From Aeromicrobium chenweiae (lineage in GTDB: Bacteria > Actinomycetota > Actinomycetes > Propionibacteriales > Nocardioidaceae), in assembly GCF_003065605.1 (NCBI RefSeq), contig NZ_CP026952.1, positions 1-64,000 of the forward strand: a stretch of DNA of 64,000 bases, in the 5' to 3' direction. Each line of letters opens with the position of its first letter. Positions within the stretch are counted from its first letter, which is position 1. The notes beneath the pieces are model-generated. The model was given only the letters and a program-made list of their open reading frames with translations. It did no database searches and was not told where the DNA came from. This document shows, piece after piece, positions 13,091-21,914 of the stretch. The translations under genes and the position numbers were made by a program.

Positions 13091-14176
13091 ATGCCGCAGA
13101 CCGTTCGAGGAGTTGTCGCCCGCACGAAGGGTGCTCCTGTCACCGTCGAGAACATCGTGATCCCCGATCCCGGGCCGGGCGAGGCCGTCGTCGACATCTC
13201 GGCCTGCGGGGTGTGCCACACCGATCTGCACTACCGCGAGGGCGGCATCAACGACGAGTTCCCGTTCCTGCTGGGCCACGAGGCCGCCGGCGTGGTGGAG
13301 TCTGTCGGCGAGGGCGTCACCGACGTCGCCCCCGGTGACTTCGTGGTGCTCAACTGGCGTGCGGTGTGCGGCAACTGCCGGGCGTGCCTGCGCGGGCGTC
13401 CCTGGTACTGCTTCAACACGCACAACGCGAAGCAGAAGATGACGCTCGAGGACGGCACGGAGCTGTCGCCGGCGCTGGGCATCGGCGCGTTCGCCGACAA
13501 GACGCTCGTCGCCGCCGGCCAGTGCACCAAGGTCGACCCGACCGCGTCGCCCGCGGCCGTCGGCCTGTTGGGGTGTGGCGTCATGGCCGGTCTCGGTGCG
13601 GCGATCAACACCGGCAACGTGCAGCGGGGTGACTCCGTCGCGGTCATCGGCTGTGGTGGTGTCGGCAGCGCCGCGATCGCGGGCGCCCGGCTGGCCAACG
13701 CCGCGAAGATCATCGCGATCGACCTGGACGACCGCAAGCTCGAGTGGGCCAAGGGCATGGGCGCGACGCACACCATCAACGCCGGAGCCGGCGACGTCGT
13801 CGAGGCGATCCAGGCGTTGACCGACGGTCACGGCGCCGACGTGGTGATCGACGCGGTCGGTCGTCCGGAGACCTGGAAGCAGGCGTTCTACGGCCGTGAC
13901 CTGGCCGGCACCGTCGTGCTGGTGGGTGTGCCGACCCCCGAGATGCAGCTCGAGCTCCCGCTGCTCGACGTGTTCGGTCGCGGCGGCTCGCTGAAGTCCA
14001 GCTGGTACGGCGACTGCCTGCCGTCGCGTGACTTCCCGATGCTGGTGGACCTGTACCAGCAGGGTCGGCTCGACCTCGACGCGTTCGTCACCGAGACGAT
14101 CGGCATCGACGACGTCGAGGCAGCCTTCGACAAGATGCACGAGGGCACCGTCCTGCGATCGGTCGTGACGTTGTGA
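13091..14176 (+). CDS. mscR: S-(hydroxymethyl)mycothiol dehydrogenase
   Basis: This zinc-dependent class III-type alcohol dehydrogenase oxidises the formaldehyde-mycothiol adduct and can also act on S-nitrosomycothiol in relatives. The 361-residue product has the catalytic zinc ligands Cys39 and His63-Glu64 (GHE), the four-cysteine structural zinc site at Cys93, 96, 99 and 107, and the Rossmann motif GCGGVG near residue 197. Overall similarity is to AdhE2/MscR. ATG 13091 follows GAGGAGC. It overlaps the next gene by 4 nt (GTGA), forming a two-gene detoxification operon. Confidence 0.92.
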   Translation: MPQTVRGVVARTKGAPVTVENIVIPDPGPGEAVVDISACGVCHTDLHYREGGINDEFPFLLGHEAAGVVESVGEGVTDVAPGDFVVLNWRAVCGNCRACLRGRPWYCFNTHNAKQKMTLEDGTELSPALGIGAFADKTLVAAGQCTKVDPTASPAAVGLLGCGVMAGLGAAINTGNVQRGDSVAVIGCGGVGSAAIAGARLANAAKIIAIDLDDRKLEWAKGMGATHTINAGAGDVVEAIQALTDGHGADVVIDAVGRPETWKQAFYGRDLAGTVVLVGVPTPEMQLELPLLDVFGRGGSLKSSWYGDCLPSRDFPMLVDLYQQGRLDLDAFVTETIGIDDVEAAFDKMHEGTVLRSVVTL

Positions 14177-14799
14177 CCGCGCAGGTGCAGAAGGTCGTCA
14201 CGTCGGGGCAGTTCGCCCTCGACGGTGGCAGCTGGGACGTCGACAACAACGTGTGGCTGGTCGGGGACGACGCGGAGGTGCTGGTCATCGACGCGCCGCA
14301 CGACGCGACGGCGATCCTCGACGCGATCGACGGCCGCACGGTCGTGGCGATCGTCCTGACGCACGGGCACAACGACCACATCAACGCCGCGGTGGAGCTG
14401 GGCCGGGCGACCGGCGCCCAGGTCTGGTTCCCGCCGGCGGACCGGATGCTGTGGGACGCCGAGCACGACACCCCGCCGGACCAGGAGCTCCACAGCGGGG
14501 CGACGTTCGAGGTGGCCGGCACGACGCTGCGGGCGATCCCGACACCGGGTCACTCCCCGGGCAGCACGTGCCTCTACGCACCCGACCTGGGCGTCGTGTT
14601 CACGGGCGACACCTTGTTCCAAGGCGGCCCGGGCGCGACCGGCAGGTCGTACTCGGACTTCCCGACCATCATCGAGTCCATCCGCGAACGTCTGCTGCCC
14701 CTGCCGCAGGACACGGTCGTCCACACCGGGCACGGCGACGACACGACCATCGGTGCCGAGGCGCCGCACCTCGATGAGTGGATCAAGCGCGGATCCTGA
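14173..14799 (+). CDS. MBL-fold metallo-hydrolase paired with mscR
   Basis: The 208-residue protein carries the metallo-beta-lactamase motif THGHNDH at residues 63-69, a further His in PTPGHSPGS, Asp in FTGDTLF, and His in VHTGHGDD: a full di-metal set of the glyoxalase II-like type. Genes like this directly follow mscR in many mycothiol producers. The protein probably hydrolyses the S-formylmycothiol formed by the dehydrogenase. That assignment rests on coupling and family, not on a diagnostic residue. The GTG start overlaps the mscR stop by 4 nt. Confidence 0.82.
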   Translation: MTAQVQKVVTSGQFALDGGSWDVDNNVWLVGDDAEVLVIDAPHDATAILDAIDGRTVVAIVLTHGHNDHINAAVELGRATGAQVWFPPADRMLWDAEHDTPPDQELHSGATFEVAGTTLRAIPTPGHSPGSTCLYAPDLGVVFTGDTLFQGGPGATGRSYSDFPTIIESIRERLLPLPQDTVVHTGHGDDTTIGAEAPHLDEWIKRGS

Positions 14800-14802
14800 G
14801 GA

Positions 14803-14991
14803 TCAGGCCTTGCGGGGCCAGACCAGGTAGGCCAGGACCGCGCCGCCGACGGCCACGGCCGCGGCCACGAGCGGGGTCTTGTCTGCCTGCTTGGCCCGGG
14901 TCTTGACGTCGAGCTTGGCCGCGAGCGCGTCGACGGTCTCGCCGAGGTGCTCACGGGTCTCGGCGATCTCGCTCTCCAGCTCCGAGCTCAT
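14803..14991 (-). CDS. DUF3618 small membrane protein
   Basis: The 62-residue protein has the DUF3618 pattern: an amphipathic N-terminus (IAETREHLGETVDALAAKLDV), a basic linker, and a C-terminal hydrophobic helix TPLVAAAVAVGGAVLAYLVW. Function unknown. It is last in a three-gene minus-strand cluster with a holin-like DUF1469 protein and a YtxH-like protein, a common actinobacterial envelope/stress set. Its ATG overlaps the upstream stop (ATGA), so translation is coupled. Confidence 0.85.
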   Translation of the reverse strand: MSSELESEIAETREHLGETVDALAAKLDVKTRAKQADKTPLVAAAVAVGGAVLAYLVWPRKA

Positions 14992-15401
14992 GAGGTGCTC
15001 CCGTCGGTGCCATGGGTGGCGGTGGAGATGTCGGCCTTGACGCTCTCCACCCGCGCCTGGGGCGCCTCGGACACCTTGCTGACCCGGCCCTTGCCGATCA
15101 GCCCGGCGATGGCCGCGGCGATGAAGAGCACGACGGTCACGATGGCCGCCGCGATCCACGGCTCCAGGCCCTCGCTGATCGCCAGGATGATCGTGGCGAT
15201 CAGCGTGCCGAGTCCGTAGAGGGCGAGCGTCCCGGCGACACCGAAGAGCCCGGCCCCCACGCCGAGGCGTTTGCCGCTCGCGGCCAGGTCCTGCTTGGCG
15301 AGCTGCATCTCGTCGCGGATGAGCTGGGAGATGTCCTCCGTGGCCTGCACGAGGAGCTGGCCGGTGGACGCCTGCTCGGTGGGGGTCCGTTGGTCGCTCA
15401 C
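14988..15401 (-). CDS. Phage holin family (DUF1469) membrane protein
   Basis: The 137-residue protein has an N-terminal amphipathic region (QLLVQATEDISQLIRDEMQLAK), two long hydrophobic segments around residues 47-73 and 82-103, and a polar C-terminus. This is the Phage_holin_3_6/DUF1469 architecture found in chromosomal stress clusters. Despite the name it is not evidence of a prophage; nothing phage-like is nearby. It overlaps both neighbours by 4 nt, so all three genes form one translationally coupled unit. Confidence 0.85.
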   Translation of the reverse strand: MSDQRTPTEQASTGQLLVQATEDISQLIRDEMQLAKQDLAASGKRLGVGAGLFGVAGTLALYGLGTLIATIILAISEGLEPWIAAAIVTVVLFIAAAIAGLIGKGRVSKVSEAPQARVESVKADISTATHGTDGSTS

Positions 15402-15700
15402 GACGGATTACCCCCGAGCGGCGCCACTGAGGTCTCGTCCACGGGCGGCTGGCTGCTGGAGCCGGACACCTTGTCGGAGACCTTCGACGCGACGTCGCCG
15501 GCGCTCGAGGCGACCTTGCTGCCGGCCTCGGCACCCGCGTGCTTGGCCTGGGTCTGCACGTCGTCCACCACGTCCTGGACCTTCGGGTTGTTCCAGACGT
15601 TGGTCGCCTGGGTCTTGATCTGCTCGTAACGCTCGCGTCCAGCGCGGGTTCCGAGCACGTAGCCGGCCGCAGCAGCGGCAATCAGGGTCAACTTCTTCAC
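15398..15700 (-). CDS. YtxH-like small protein
   Basis: The 100-residue protein starts with a glycine-containing hydrophobic segment, KKLTLIAAAAAGYVLGTRAGRER, the N-terminal anchor typical of YtxH-domain proteins. A long amphipathic Ala/Lys/Asp/Val region with LEA-like character follows. The start is GTG 15700, with AGGAG upstream. It heads the three-gene cluster with the holin-like and DUF3618 genes. A membrane-tethered stress role is a family-level guess. Confidence 0.75.
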   Translation of the reverse strand: MKKLTLIAAAAAGYVLGTRAGRERYEQIKTQATNVWNNPKVQDVVDDVQTQAKHAGAEAGSKVASSAGDVASKVSDKVSGSSSQPPVDETSVAPLGGNPS

Positions 15701-15781
15701 CGGGGATCACTCCTGGGGTTCGACTGTTCAGGAACTCAGGCGTACCCCGATCACCGCTGCTGACACGGCCGGACGGGACGA

Positions 15782-16438
15782 TCAGGCCGCCGAGCGCAGC
15801 TTCAGGGTCACCGAGCGCCCGCTGGTGCGTGCCGTCTCGTGCGACTCGGCGAGCTGCTCGCGGGCGAGCTCGCGCAGCTCAGCCATCTGCGGGGTGACCT
15901 CCGCGAGCGTCAGCTCGGTCTCGATGACGTCGAGGTCCAGGCCCCAGACGTCCTCGAGGTAGCGGCGCATCCAGCCCGTGGCGTGGTCCCACCCGGCACG
16001 CGGGGTGCCCTCGCCGTATCCGCCGCCGCGGGCGGTGATGAGGAATGCGGGCCGTCCCTTGATCGTCTCGGTGCCGGGGCCGAAGCGGGGATCCGTCGTG
16101 ACGAGATCGGCCCAGGCCTTGAAGTGCTGCGAGACGCCGAAGTTGTAGAGCGGGACGGCGAAGATCAGGGCGTCGGCGCCGGCGACCTCGTCGGCGAGGG
16201 CGGCTGCGGTGGCGAGAGCCTCCACCTGCTCGGGGGTGCGGGCGTCCTCGGGGGTGAAGCCGGCGAAGGCAGCCGTGCCCCAGACCGACGGGTCGACCGG
16301 GTCGAGGCCCACGTCCCGGCGGACGACGGTCGCGTCACCGAGCTCCTCGGTGATGGCGGACTCCAGGGTGTCGGCGACGGCGCGGGTGACGGAACCTTCG
16401 AGGCGGATGCTGGCATCCAGTCGGAAGATCGTGCTCAT
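15782..16438 (-). CDS. FMN-dependent NADH-azoreductase (flavodoxin-2 fold)
   Basis: The 218-residue protein resembles AzoR: RLDASIR at the N-terminus for FMN phosphate binding, FAVPLYNFGVSQHFKAWAD as the central flavin motif, and TARGGGYGEGTPRAGWDHA. AzoR-family enzymes reduce azo dyes and quinones with NADH; the natural substrate is probably an electrophilic quinone. It is divergent from a MarR regulator with a shared 130-bp region, a common arrangement for electrophile-induced reductases. GGAGC precedes the ATG. Confidence 0.85.
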   Translation of the reverse strand: MSTIFRLDASIRLEGSVTRAVADTLESAITEELGDATVVRRDVGLDPVDPSVWGTAAFAGFTPEDARTPEQVEALATAAALADEVAGADALIFAVPLYNFGVSQHFKAWADLVTTDPRFGPGTETIKGRPAFLITARGGGYGEGTPRAGWDHATGWMRRYLEDVWGLDLDVIETELTLAEVTPQMAELRELAREQLAESHETARTSGRSVTLKLRSAA

Positions 16439-16492
16439 GTGTTCAGCTCCTGTGATCGAGGCGGTCCGAGGCGGGCCGCCTTCATATAGTCG

Positions 16493-16513
16493 TGCAAGCA
16501 GAACATATTTGCA
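16493..16513. promoter_or_regulatory. Candidate MarR operator
   Basis: TGCAA-N11-TTGCA (16493-16497 and 16509-16513) is a perfect inverted repeat in an unusually AT-rich patch of the azoreductase-marR gap, with another palindromic AATATT at 16520-16525. It lies where the azoreductase promoter should be. Binding by the adjacent MarR protein is inferred. Confidence 0.45.
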
Positions 16514-16568
16514 ACAGACAATATTTCAGGACGATGATCGATGGGGGATATCGGGCTAGACTGGTGCC

Positions 16569-17063
16569 ATGACCGAGACGCGCGTGGGCCCCCCGGAGCA
16601 GGCGGGCGCCCCCATCGACCTGGGTCAGGCGCTCAGCGCGCTGCTGCGGCGGTACCTCGCCGGAGCGCGCGACGTGGTGGACGACCTCCCCGGCGGGCCG
16701 CGGGGCTACCAGGTCATGTCGGTCGCGTTCGAGGGCCTCTGCGGCAACCAGGCCACGATCGCCCAGCGCCTGGGCATCGACCGCACGGTCATGACCTACC
16801 TCCTCGACGATCTCGAGCAGGCCGGGATGGTCGAGCGCCGGCCCGATCCCGCCGATCGACGGGCCCGTCAGGTGGTGCTGACCCCGCGGGGCGAGTCCGT
16901 TCTGGCGGAGGTGTCCGGGCGTCTGCAGGACATCGAGCGCGAGGTGCTGGGCGGGCTGGTCGAGGCCGACGCCGAGATGTTCCGTCAGCTGCTGGACCGC
17001 GCGGTCGCAGATGCCCCGCTGGAGCACTCCACGTGCGAGGAGTCCGACGTCCCGGCCTGTTGA
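16569..17063 (+). CDS. MarR-family transcriptional regulator
   Basis: The 164-residue protein has a MarR winged helix: QATIAQRLGIDRTVMTYLLDDLEQAGMVERR as recognition helix and turn, DPADRRARQVVLT as the wing, and flanking dimerisation helices. The C-terminus has Cys residues (STCEESDVPAC) that could act as a redox switch, by analogy with thiol-sensing MarR proteins. It is divergent from the azoreductase and probably represses it. TAGACT ends 6 nt before the ATG, suggesting a leaderless mRNA. Confidence 0.87.
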   Translation: MTETRVGPPEQAGAPIDLGQALSALLRRYLAGARDVVDDLPGGPRGYQVMSVAFEGLCGNQATIAQRLGIDRTVMTYLLDDLEQAGMVERRPDPADRRARQVVLTPRGESVLAEVSGRLQDIEREVLGGLVEADAEMFRQLLDRAVADAPLEHSTCEESDVPAC

Positions 17064-17066
17064 GCC

Positions 17067-17930
17067 TCAGTCCGCGGCAGGCGCACCGGCGCCCATGGCC
17101 CAACGGATCCCGCTGGTGATGACGATGCCGCTGGTGCGCACCGCGGTCGCCTCGACGATCGGCAGGTACGGCAGGCGCAGCGGGATCCGCGTCCATGCCG
17201 GCATCATCGCGACCGCAGCGGCCGACAGCATGCCGTACGGCGCGCGGAGGGCCAGCGGCACCGGCGGGTGGATGAGGATGAAGCGGGCGGCCCGACGCGC
17301 CTCGCGGGTCCCCTTGAGCTCCGGCCGGTAGGCCCGCATCATCTCGTCGAGCTCGGCGACCGTCTCGGGCACGTCCACCGCACCCAGGCCGCGCGCGACG
17401 TGCGCGGTCTCGGCGACGTACGCGTCGCGGCCCGCAGCGTCGAGCGGCCGCGCCCCGTAGCGGTCGTGGGCGCGCAGGAAGCTGTCGATCTCGGCCACGT
17501 GCACCCAGCGGATCAGGTGTGGGTCGGACGCCGCGTACGGTCGACCGTCCGGAGCGATCCCGGTGATGCGGTCGTGCACGGACCGGACGATCGCGATCGC
17601 GCGGTCGGCGTCCTCGATCGTCCCGAACGTCGTCTCGGCGAGGAACGTGCTGGTGCGCTGCAGACGGCCCCACGGGTCACCGCGGTAGCCCGAGTGCTGG
17701 TCGACGGCCGCCATCGCGAGCGGGTGCAGGGACTGCAGCAGGAGTGCGCGCATGCCGCCGACGAACATCGCGGCGTCGCTGTGGACCCGCTGGATCGCGG
17801 AGTCCGGCGGGAACCTCCGAGGACCCTCGGAGAAGTGGATGCGGTCGCGACGGGCCGGACCCTCGTCCCCGGCGATGCGGGAGAAGATCGTGTCGCCGAC
17901 GCGCTGCCGGACCGTGTTGAACGGGTTCAC
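17067..17930 (-). CDS. Oxygenase MpaB family protein (DUF2236)
   Basis: The 287-residue product matches the DUF2236/MpaB-like family with MFVGGMRALLLQSLHPLAMAAV near residue 55, HSGYRGDPWGRLQRTSTF, and WVHVAEIDSFL. Related proteins are heme-binding latex-clearing or uncharacterised oxygenases. The conserved His residues are present but no reaction can be assigned. I prefer GTG 17930, giving VNPFNTV; a GTG at 17963 would add 11 residues overlapping a palindrome. It is convergent with marR, 3 bp apart. Confidence 0.8.
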   Translation of the reverse strand: MNPFNTVRQRVGDTIFSRIAGDEGPARRDRIHFSEGPRRFPPDSAIQRVHSDAAMFVGGMRALLLQSLHPLAMAAVDQHSGYRGDPWGRLQRTSTFLAETTFGTIEDADRAIAIVRSVHDRITGIAPDGRPYAASDPHLIRWVHVAEIDSFLRAHDRYGARPLDAAGRDAYVAETAHVARGLGAVDVPETVAELDEMMRAYRPELKGTREARRAARFILIHPPVPLALRAPYGMLSAAAVAMMPAWTRIPLRLPYLPIVEATAVRTSGIVITSGIRWAMGAGAPAAD

Positions 17931-17959
17931 CCCACCCAGTCTGCTCCTCCCACACCAGA

Positions 17960-18048
17960 GCACCAGCCCAGATCTGCGGGGCTCTGCACGGTTTCTCCGG
18001 CAGGAGAATGTGCAGGAGTCCGCAGATCTGGGCTGGGGCGGCTGGTGC
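17960..18048. repeat. Long interrupted palindrome downstream of the ABC operon
   Basis: The left arm 17960-17989 and right arm 18010-18048 pair over GCCCAGATCTGCGG and GTGCA/TGCAC blocks, around a loop that itself contains the small palindrome CTCCGGCAGGAG. The end of the right arm carries a partial duplication of GGCTGG. It starts 12 bp after the ABC operon stop codon and probably works as its terminator. It does not share the GACACGCC core of the palindromes farther on. Confidence 0.6.
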
Positions 18049-18060
18049 GGGGCGGGTGGG

Positions 18061-20745
18061 TCAGCTGATGTTCGTCAGCAGCCGTCCGCGTGCCGCGCGG
18101 CGCCGGGCCTGCTCGTCCGGGTCGGGGACCGGGACAGCGGCGATGAGCCGGCGCGTGTACTCCTCCTGCGGGTTGCCCAGCACCTGGTCGCGCGGGCCGA
18201 CCTCGACGAGGCGGCCGTGCTGCATGACCGCGACCCGGTTGGCCAGCGTGTCCACGACGGCCAGGTCGTGGCTGATGAACAGGCACGCGAACTGCAGGCG
18301 CTGCTGCAGCTCGGTGAACAGCTCCAGCACCCGGGCCTGGACCGACACGTCGAGGGCCGAGGTCGGCTCGTCGGCGATCAGCAGGTCGGGATCGAGCGCC
18401 AGGGCGCGGGCCAGGCTGACGCGCTGGCGCTGGCCGCCGGACAGCTCGTGCGGGAACCGCTCCGCGTACGACCCGCCGAGCTCGACGCTGTCGAGGAGCG
18501 AGCGCACCTTGGCGTCGATCTCGGGCTGCGTCATCTCGGTCTGGACGTGCAGCGGCTCGGCGACGCACTGGCCGATCGACATGCGCGGGTTCAGCGACGC
18601 GGCCGGGTCCTGGAACACGAAGCCGAACCGCGAGCGCAGCGGACGCAGCGCCCGGTCGTTCAGCCCCGAGATCTGGTTGCCCGACACCTGGATCGTGCCG
18701 CTGGTCGGCTGCTGCAGGCCCACGGTCGTGCGGCCGACCGTCGACTTGCCGGACCCTGACTCGCCCACCAGGCCGAGCACCTCGCCCTTGCGGACCTCGA
18801 GTGACACGTGGTCGACTGCGCGGAACGCGGGCTGACCGAAGCGGCCGGGGAACTCCACGACCAGGTCCTCGACCTTGAGCACCAGCTCGTTGTCGTCGAC
18901 GAGGCCCGGCCCGTCCTCCTGCCCGAGGTGCGGCACCGCGTCGAGCAGGGCGCGCGTGTACGGGTGCCGCGGCGACGCGAACAGCTGCCGGGACGGCGCC
19001 TGCTCGACGATGTTGCCGCGGTACATGACCACGACGCGGTCGGCCATGTCCGCCACGACGCCCATGTTGTGCGTGATGAGGACGATCGCGGTGCCGAGCC
19101 GCTCGCGCAGCGACAGCAGCAGCTCCAGGATCGCGGCCTGCACCGTGACGTCCAGCGCGGTCGTCGGCTCGTCGGCGATGATGACGTCGGGATCGCAGGC
19201 GATCGCCATCGCGATGACCACGCGCTGCTTCTGCCCGCCGGACAGCTGGTGCGGGTAGTAGTCGACCCGCTCCTCCGGATCGGGCATGCCGACCAGGTCG
19301 AGCAGCTCGACCGCGCGGGCGCGGGCGGCCTTCTTGGAGATCTTCTGGTGGGCCTGCAGCCCCTCGATGATCTGCCAGCCGACCGTGTAGACCGGGTTGA
19401 GCGCCGTCGACGGCTCCTGGAACACCATCGAGACCTGATCGCCGCGGATCGGGCGCAGGTCGTTCGAGCGCATCCCGAGCAGCTCGCGGACACCGAGACG
19501 GGCCGAGCCCGAGACCTCGGCGGTGGACGGCAGCAGGCCGAGGACCGCACGCGAGCTGACGGACTTGCCGGAGCCGGACTCACCCACGACCGCCACGACC
19601 TCGCCGGGGGCGACGTCGAAGCTGATGCCGTTGACGGCCCTGACCTGGCCCGCGTCGGTGCGGAACGTGACCGCGAGGTCGGTCAGCGACAGGGCCGCGA
19701 CCTTCTTCTTCTCCTGGTCGCTCCCGGCGCCGGTGACCGGGCTCGTCCCGTTCACCGCCTCCACGTCGGTGCCACCGGTGAGCTCCTCGTACTCGTGCGC
19801 GAGCTCGGCCTCGTCGGCCTCGCTCGTGTCGCCGCTGCGCGTGCGCAGCAGCGGGTTCAGGATGTCGTTGAGGCTCTCGCCAACGAGCGTCGCGCCCAGG
19901 ACGATGAGGACGATCGCGAGACCCGGGAACACGCCGGTCCACCAGATGCCCGACGAGGCGTCCGGCAGCGCCTTGTTGAGGTCGTAGCCCCACTCCGCGG
20001 CCGCGGACGGCTCGATGCCGAAGCCCAGGAAGCCGAGCCCGGCGAGGGTGAGGATCGCCTCGGACGCGTTGAGGGTGCCGATGACCGGCAGCGACGACGA
20101 GACGTTCGAGAAGATGTGCTTGCGCAGGATGCGCGGCGTGCGGACACCGACGACCTTGGCCGCGTCCACGTACGGCTCGGCCTTGACCGAGAGCGTCGCG
20201 TTGCGGATGACCCGGTAGTACTGCGGGACGAACACCACGGTGATCGACAGCGCCGCGGCGAGGATGCCGCCGACCGCACCACTGCTGCCGCCCGAGACGA
20301 CGATCGACACGACGATCGCGAGCAGCAGGGACGGGAAGGCGTACAGCGCGTCCATGACCAGCACGAGGACTCGATCGAGCCAGCCGCCGAGGTAGCCCGA
20401 CACCAGACCGAGCGGGACGCCGATCAGGCCCGACAGGATGACCGCCAGGATGATGACCTCGACCGCGGTGCGCGCACCGTAGATGACGCGGGACAGCACG
20501 TCGGTGCCACCGACGGTGGTGCCGAACCAGTGGTCGGCCGACGGCCCCTGCTGGGTGCCGAAGACGACGCCGCCGGAGCGGTCGGCGTTGAAGTCGTACG
20601 GGGCGAGCCACGGCGCGAAGATCGCGACGAACAGGAACAGCCCGACCAGGCCGAAGCCCAGCAGCAGCATGAAGCGCTGCAGGCCGTGCGACTGGCGGAC
20701 CACCGCGGGGACGAACCGGGACGGCTGGACAGAACGGGTCGACAT
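18061..20745 (-). CDS. Fused peptide ABC transporter: permease + two ATP-binding domains
   Basis: The 894-residue polypeptide joins three parts normally encoded separately. Residues 1-300 are a DppC/OppC-type permease with an EAA-like loop near RTPRILRKHIFSN. An acidic linker spans residues 301-350. ATPase 1 has Walker A GESGSGKS at 388-395, signature LSGGQKQR at 501-508 and Walker B VIIADEP at 521-527. ATPase 2 has Walker A at 661-668, signature LSGGQRQR at 768-775 and Walker B at 788-794. Both ATPases look active and keep Q-loops and switch His. The ATG overlaps the upstream permease stop by 1 nt (TGATG). With the other permease and the binding protein it makes a complete family-5 importer for di/oligopeptides or similar solutes. 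Confidence 0.9.
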   Translation of the reverse strand: MSTRSVQPSRFVPAVVRQSHGLQRFMLLLGFGLVGLFLFVAIFAPWLAPYDFNADRSGGVVFGTQQGPSADHWFGTTVGGTDVLSRVIYGARTAVEVIILAVILSGLIGVPLGLVSGYLGGWLDRVLVLVMDALYAFPSLLLAIVVSIVVSGGSSGAVGGILAAALSITVVFVPQYYRVIRNATLSVKAEPYVDAAKVVGVRTPRILRKHIFSNVSSSLPVIGTLNASEAILTLAGLGFLGFGIEPSAAAEWGYDLNKALPDASSGIWWTGVFPGLAIVLIVLGATLVGESLNDILNPLLRTRSGDTSEADEAELAHEYEELTGGTDVEAVNGTSPVTGAGSDQEKKKVAALSLTDLAVTFRTDAGQVRAVNGISFDVAPGEVVAVVGESGSGKSVSSRAVLGLLPSTAEVSGSARLGVRELLGMRSNDLRPIRGDQVSMVFQEPSTALNPVYTVGWQIIEGLQAHQKISKKAARARAVELLDLVGMPDPEERVDYYPHQLSGGQKQRVVIAMAIACDPDVIIADEPTTALDVTVQAAILELLLSLRERLGTAIVLITHNMGVVADMADRVVVMYRGNIVEQAPSRQLFASPRHPYTRALLDAVPHLGQEDGPGLVDDNELVLKVEDLVVEFPGRFGQPAFRAVDHVSLEVRKGEVLGLVGESGSGKSTVGRTTVGLQQPTSGTIQVSGNQISGLNDRALRPLRSRFGFVFQDPAASLNPRMSIGQCVAEPLHVQTEMTQPEIDAKVRSLLDSVELGGSYAERFPHELSGGQRQRVSLARALALDPDLLIADEPTSALDVSVQARVLELFTELQQRLQFACLFISHDLAVVDTLANRVAVMQHGRLVEVGPRDQVLGNPQEEYTRRLIAAVPVPDPDEQARRRAARGRLLTNIS

Positions 20746-21833
20746 CAGAACCTCACCCTCGGGTCGACGAACGCCACGATGACGTCGATGAAGAAGCTCA
20801 CGGCACCGACGATCAGGGCGATGAGGGTCACGATGCCCTGCACCGCCAGGAAGTCGCGCTTGATCAGGTATTCCGACAGCTGGTAGCCCAGGCCCTTCCA
20901 CTCGAAGGTGGTCTCGGTGAGGATCGCCCCACCGAGCAGCAGGGCGATCTGCAGGCCCATGACGGTCACGACCGGCACGAGGGCGTTGCGGAACGCGTGC
21001 TTGTTCATGACCCGGCGCTCGGAGATGCCGCGGGCCCGAGCCGCGGTGACGTAGTCCATGCGGAGCGTCTGCAGCAGGTTCACGCGGACGAGGCGCAGGA
21101 ACACCCCGCCGGTCAGCAGGCCCAGCGCGAGCGCGGGCAGCAGTGCGTGCTTGAGGACGTCCCCGATGATCGCGGGGTCTCCCCACAGGATCGCGTCGAT
21201 GATCATGATGTTGGTCTTGGGGTGCACGTCCTGCAGGATCAGCTCGTTGGAGATGCTGGCGCGTCCCGAGGACGGCCACCCGAACGGCGCGAAGGCCAGC
21301 TTGAGCAGCAGGCCCACGAAGAAGACCGGCGCGGCGTACACGAGGATCGAGAACAGGCGCAGCAGGACGTCTGGCCAGCGGTCGCGGTACCTCGCGGCGA
21401 GGCGGCCGAGGGGGACGCCCACCACGAACGCCACGATGATCGACCAGAACGCGAGCTCGAGCGTCGCGGCGCCGTTCTGGACCAGGATGTCCGACACCTT
21501 GCGGTTGTCGGTGAGGGTCGTGCCGAAATCACCGCGGAACAGCCCGGTGAGGTACTCCCAGTACTGGACGAGGATGGGCCGGTCGAGACCGGCGTCGGCC
21601 TTGCGCTCGGCGATCTGGTCAGCGGTCAGGCGGCCGCCGAGGGCGGCCTGGATCGGGTCGCCGATGACCCGCATGAGCAGGAAGACCATCGTGACGAGCA
21701 CCCAGACCATGGGGATCAGCAGTGCCAGGCGGGTGAGCAGGTAACGGGCGAGCGGGCTGAGCTTGCCGCGGCGAGGACCCGACGGTTCGTCATCGGGCTG
21801 ATCGAGCGGGGCGAGGACTTCGGCGGTGGCCAT
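20745..21833 (-). CDS. Peptide ABC transporter permease, DppB type
   Basis: The 362-residue membrane protein has about six transmembrane helices and the DppB/OppB EAA loop around DYVTAARARGISERRVMNKH, ending in the conserved VAFVDPRVRF. A cytoplasmic N-terminal extension of about 25 residues precedes helix 1. It forms a heterodimeric channel with the permease domain of the downstream fused protein. It is 81 bp downstream of the substrate-binding protein on the same strand. Confidence 0.9.
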   Translation of the reverse strand: MATAEVLAPLDQPDDEPSGPRRGKLSPLARYLLTRLALLIPMVWVLVTMVFLLMRVIGDPIQAALGGRLTADQIAERKADAGLDRPILVQYWEYLTGLFRGDFGTTLTDNRKVSDILVQNGAATLELAFWSIIVAFVVGVPLGRLAARYRDRWPDVLLRLFSILVYAAPVFFVGLLLKLAFAPFGWPSSGRASISNELILQDVHPKTNIMIIDAILWGDPAIIGDVLKHALLPALALGLLTGGVFLRLVRVNLLQTLRMDYVTAARARGISERRVMNKHAFRNALVPVVTVMGLQIALLLGGAILTETTFEWKGLGYQLSEYLIKRDFLAVQGIVTLIALIVGAVSFFIDVIVAFVDPRVRF

Positions 21834-21914
21834 GTCTTCCTCTTCTGGTGGGACGTACGGGGTTACATGCGGAGGAGGGGCGGACCCGACGTGGGCCCGC
21901 CCCTCCTCACGGGA

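Noticed and set aside
14988-15401. Prophage remnant suggested by the 'holin' family name
   Set aside because: DUF1469 proteins are chromosomal; no capsid, terminase or integrase gene is present.
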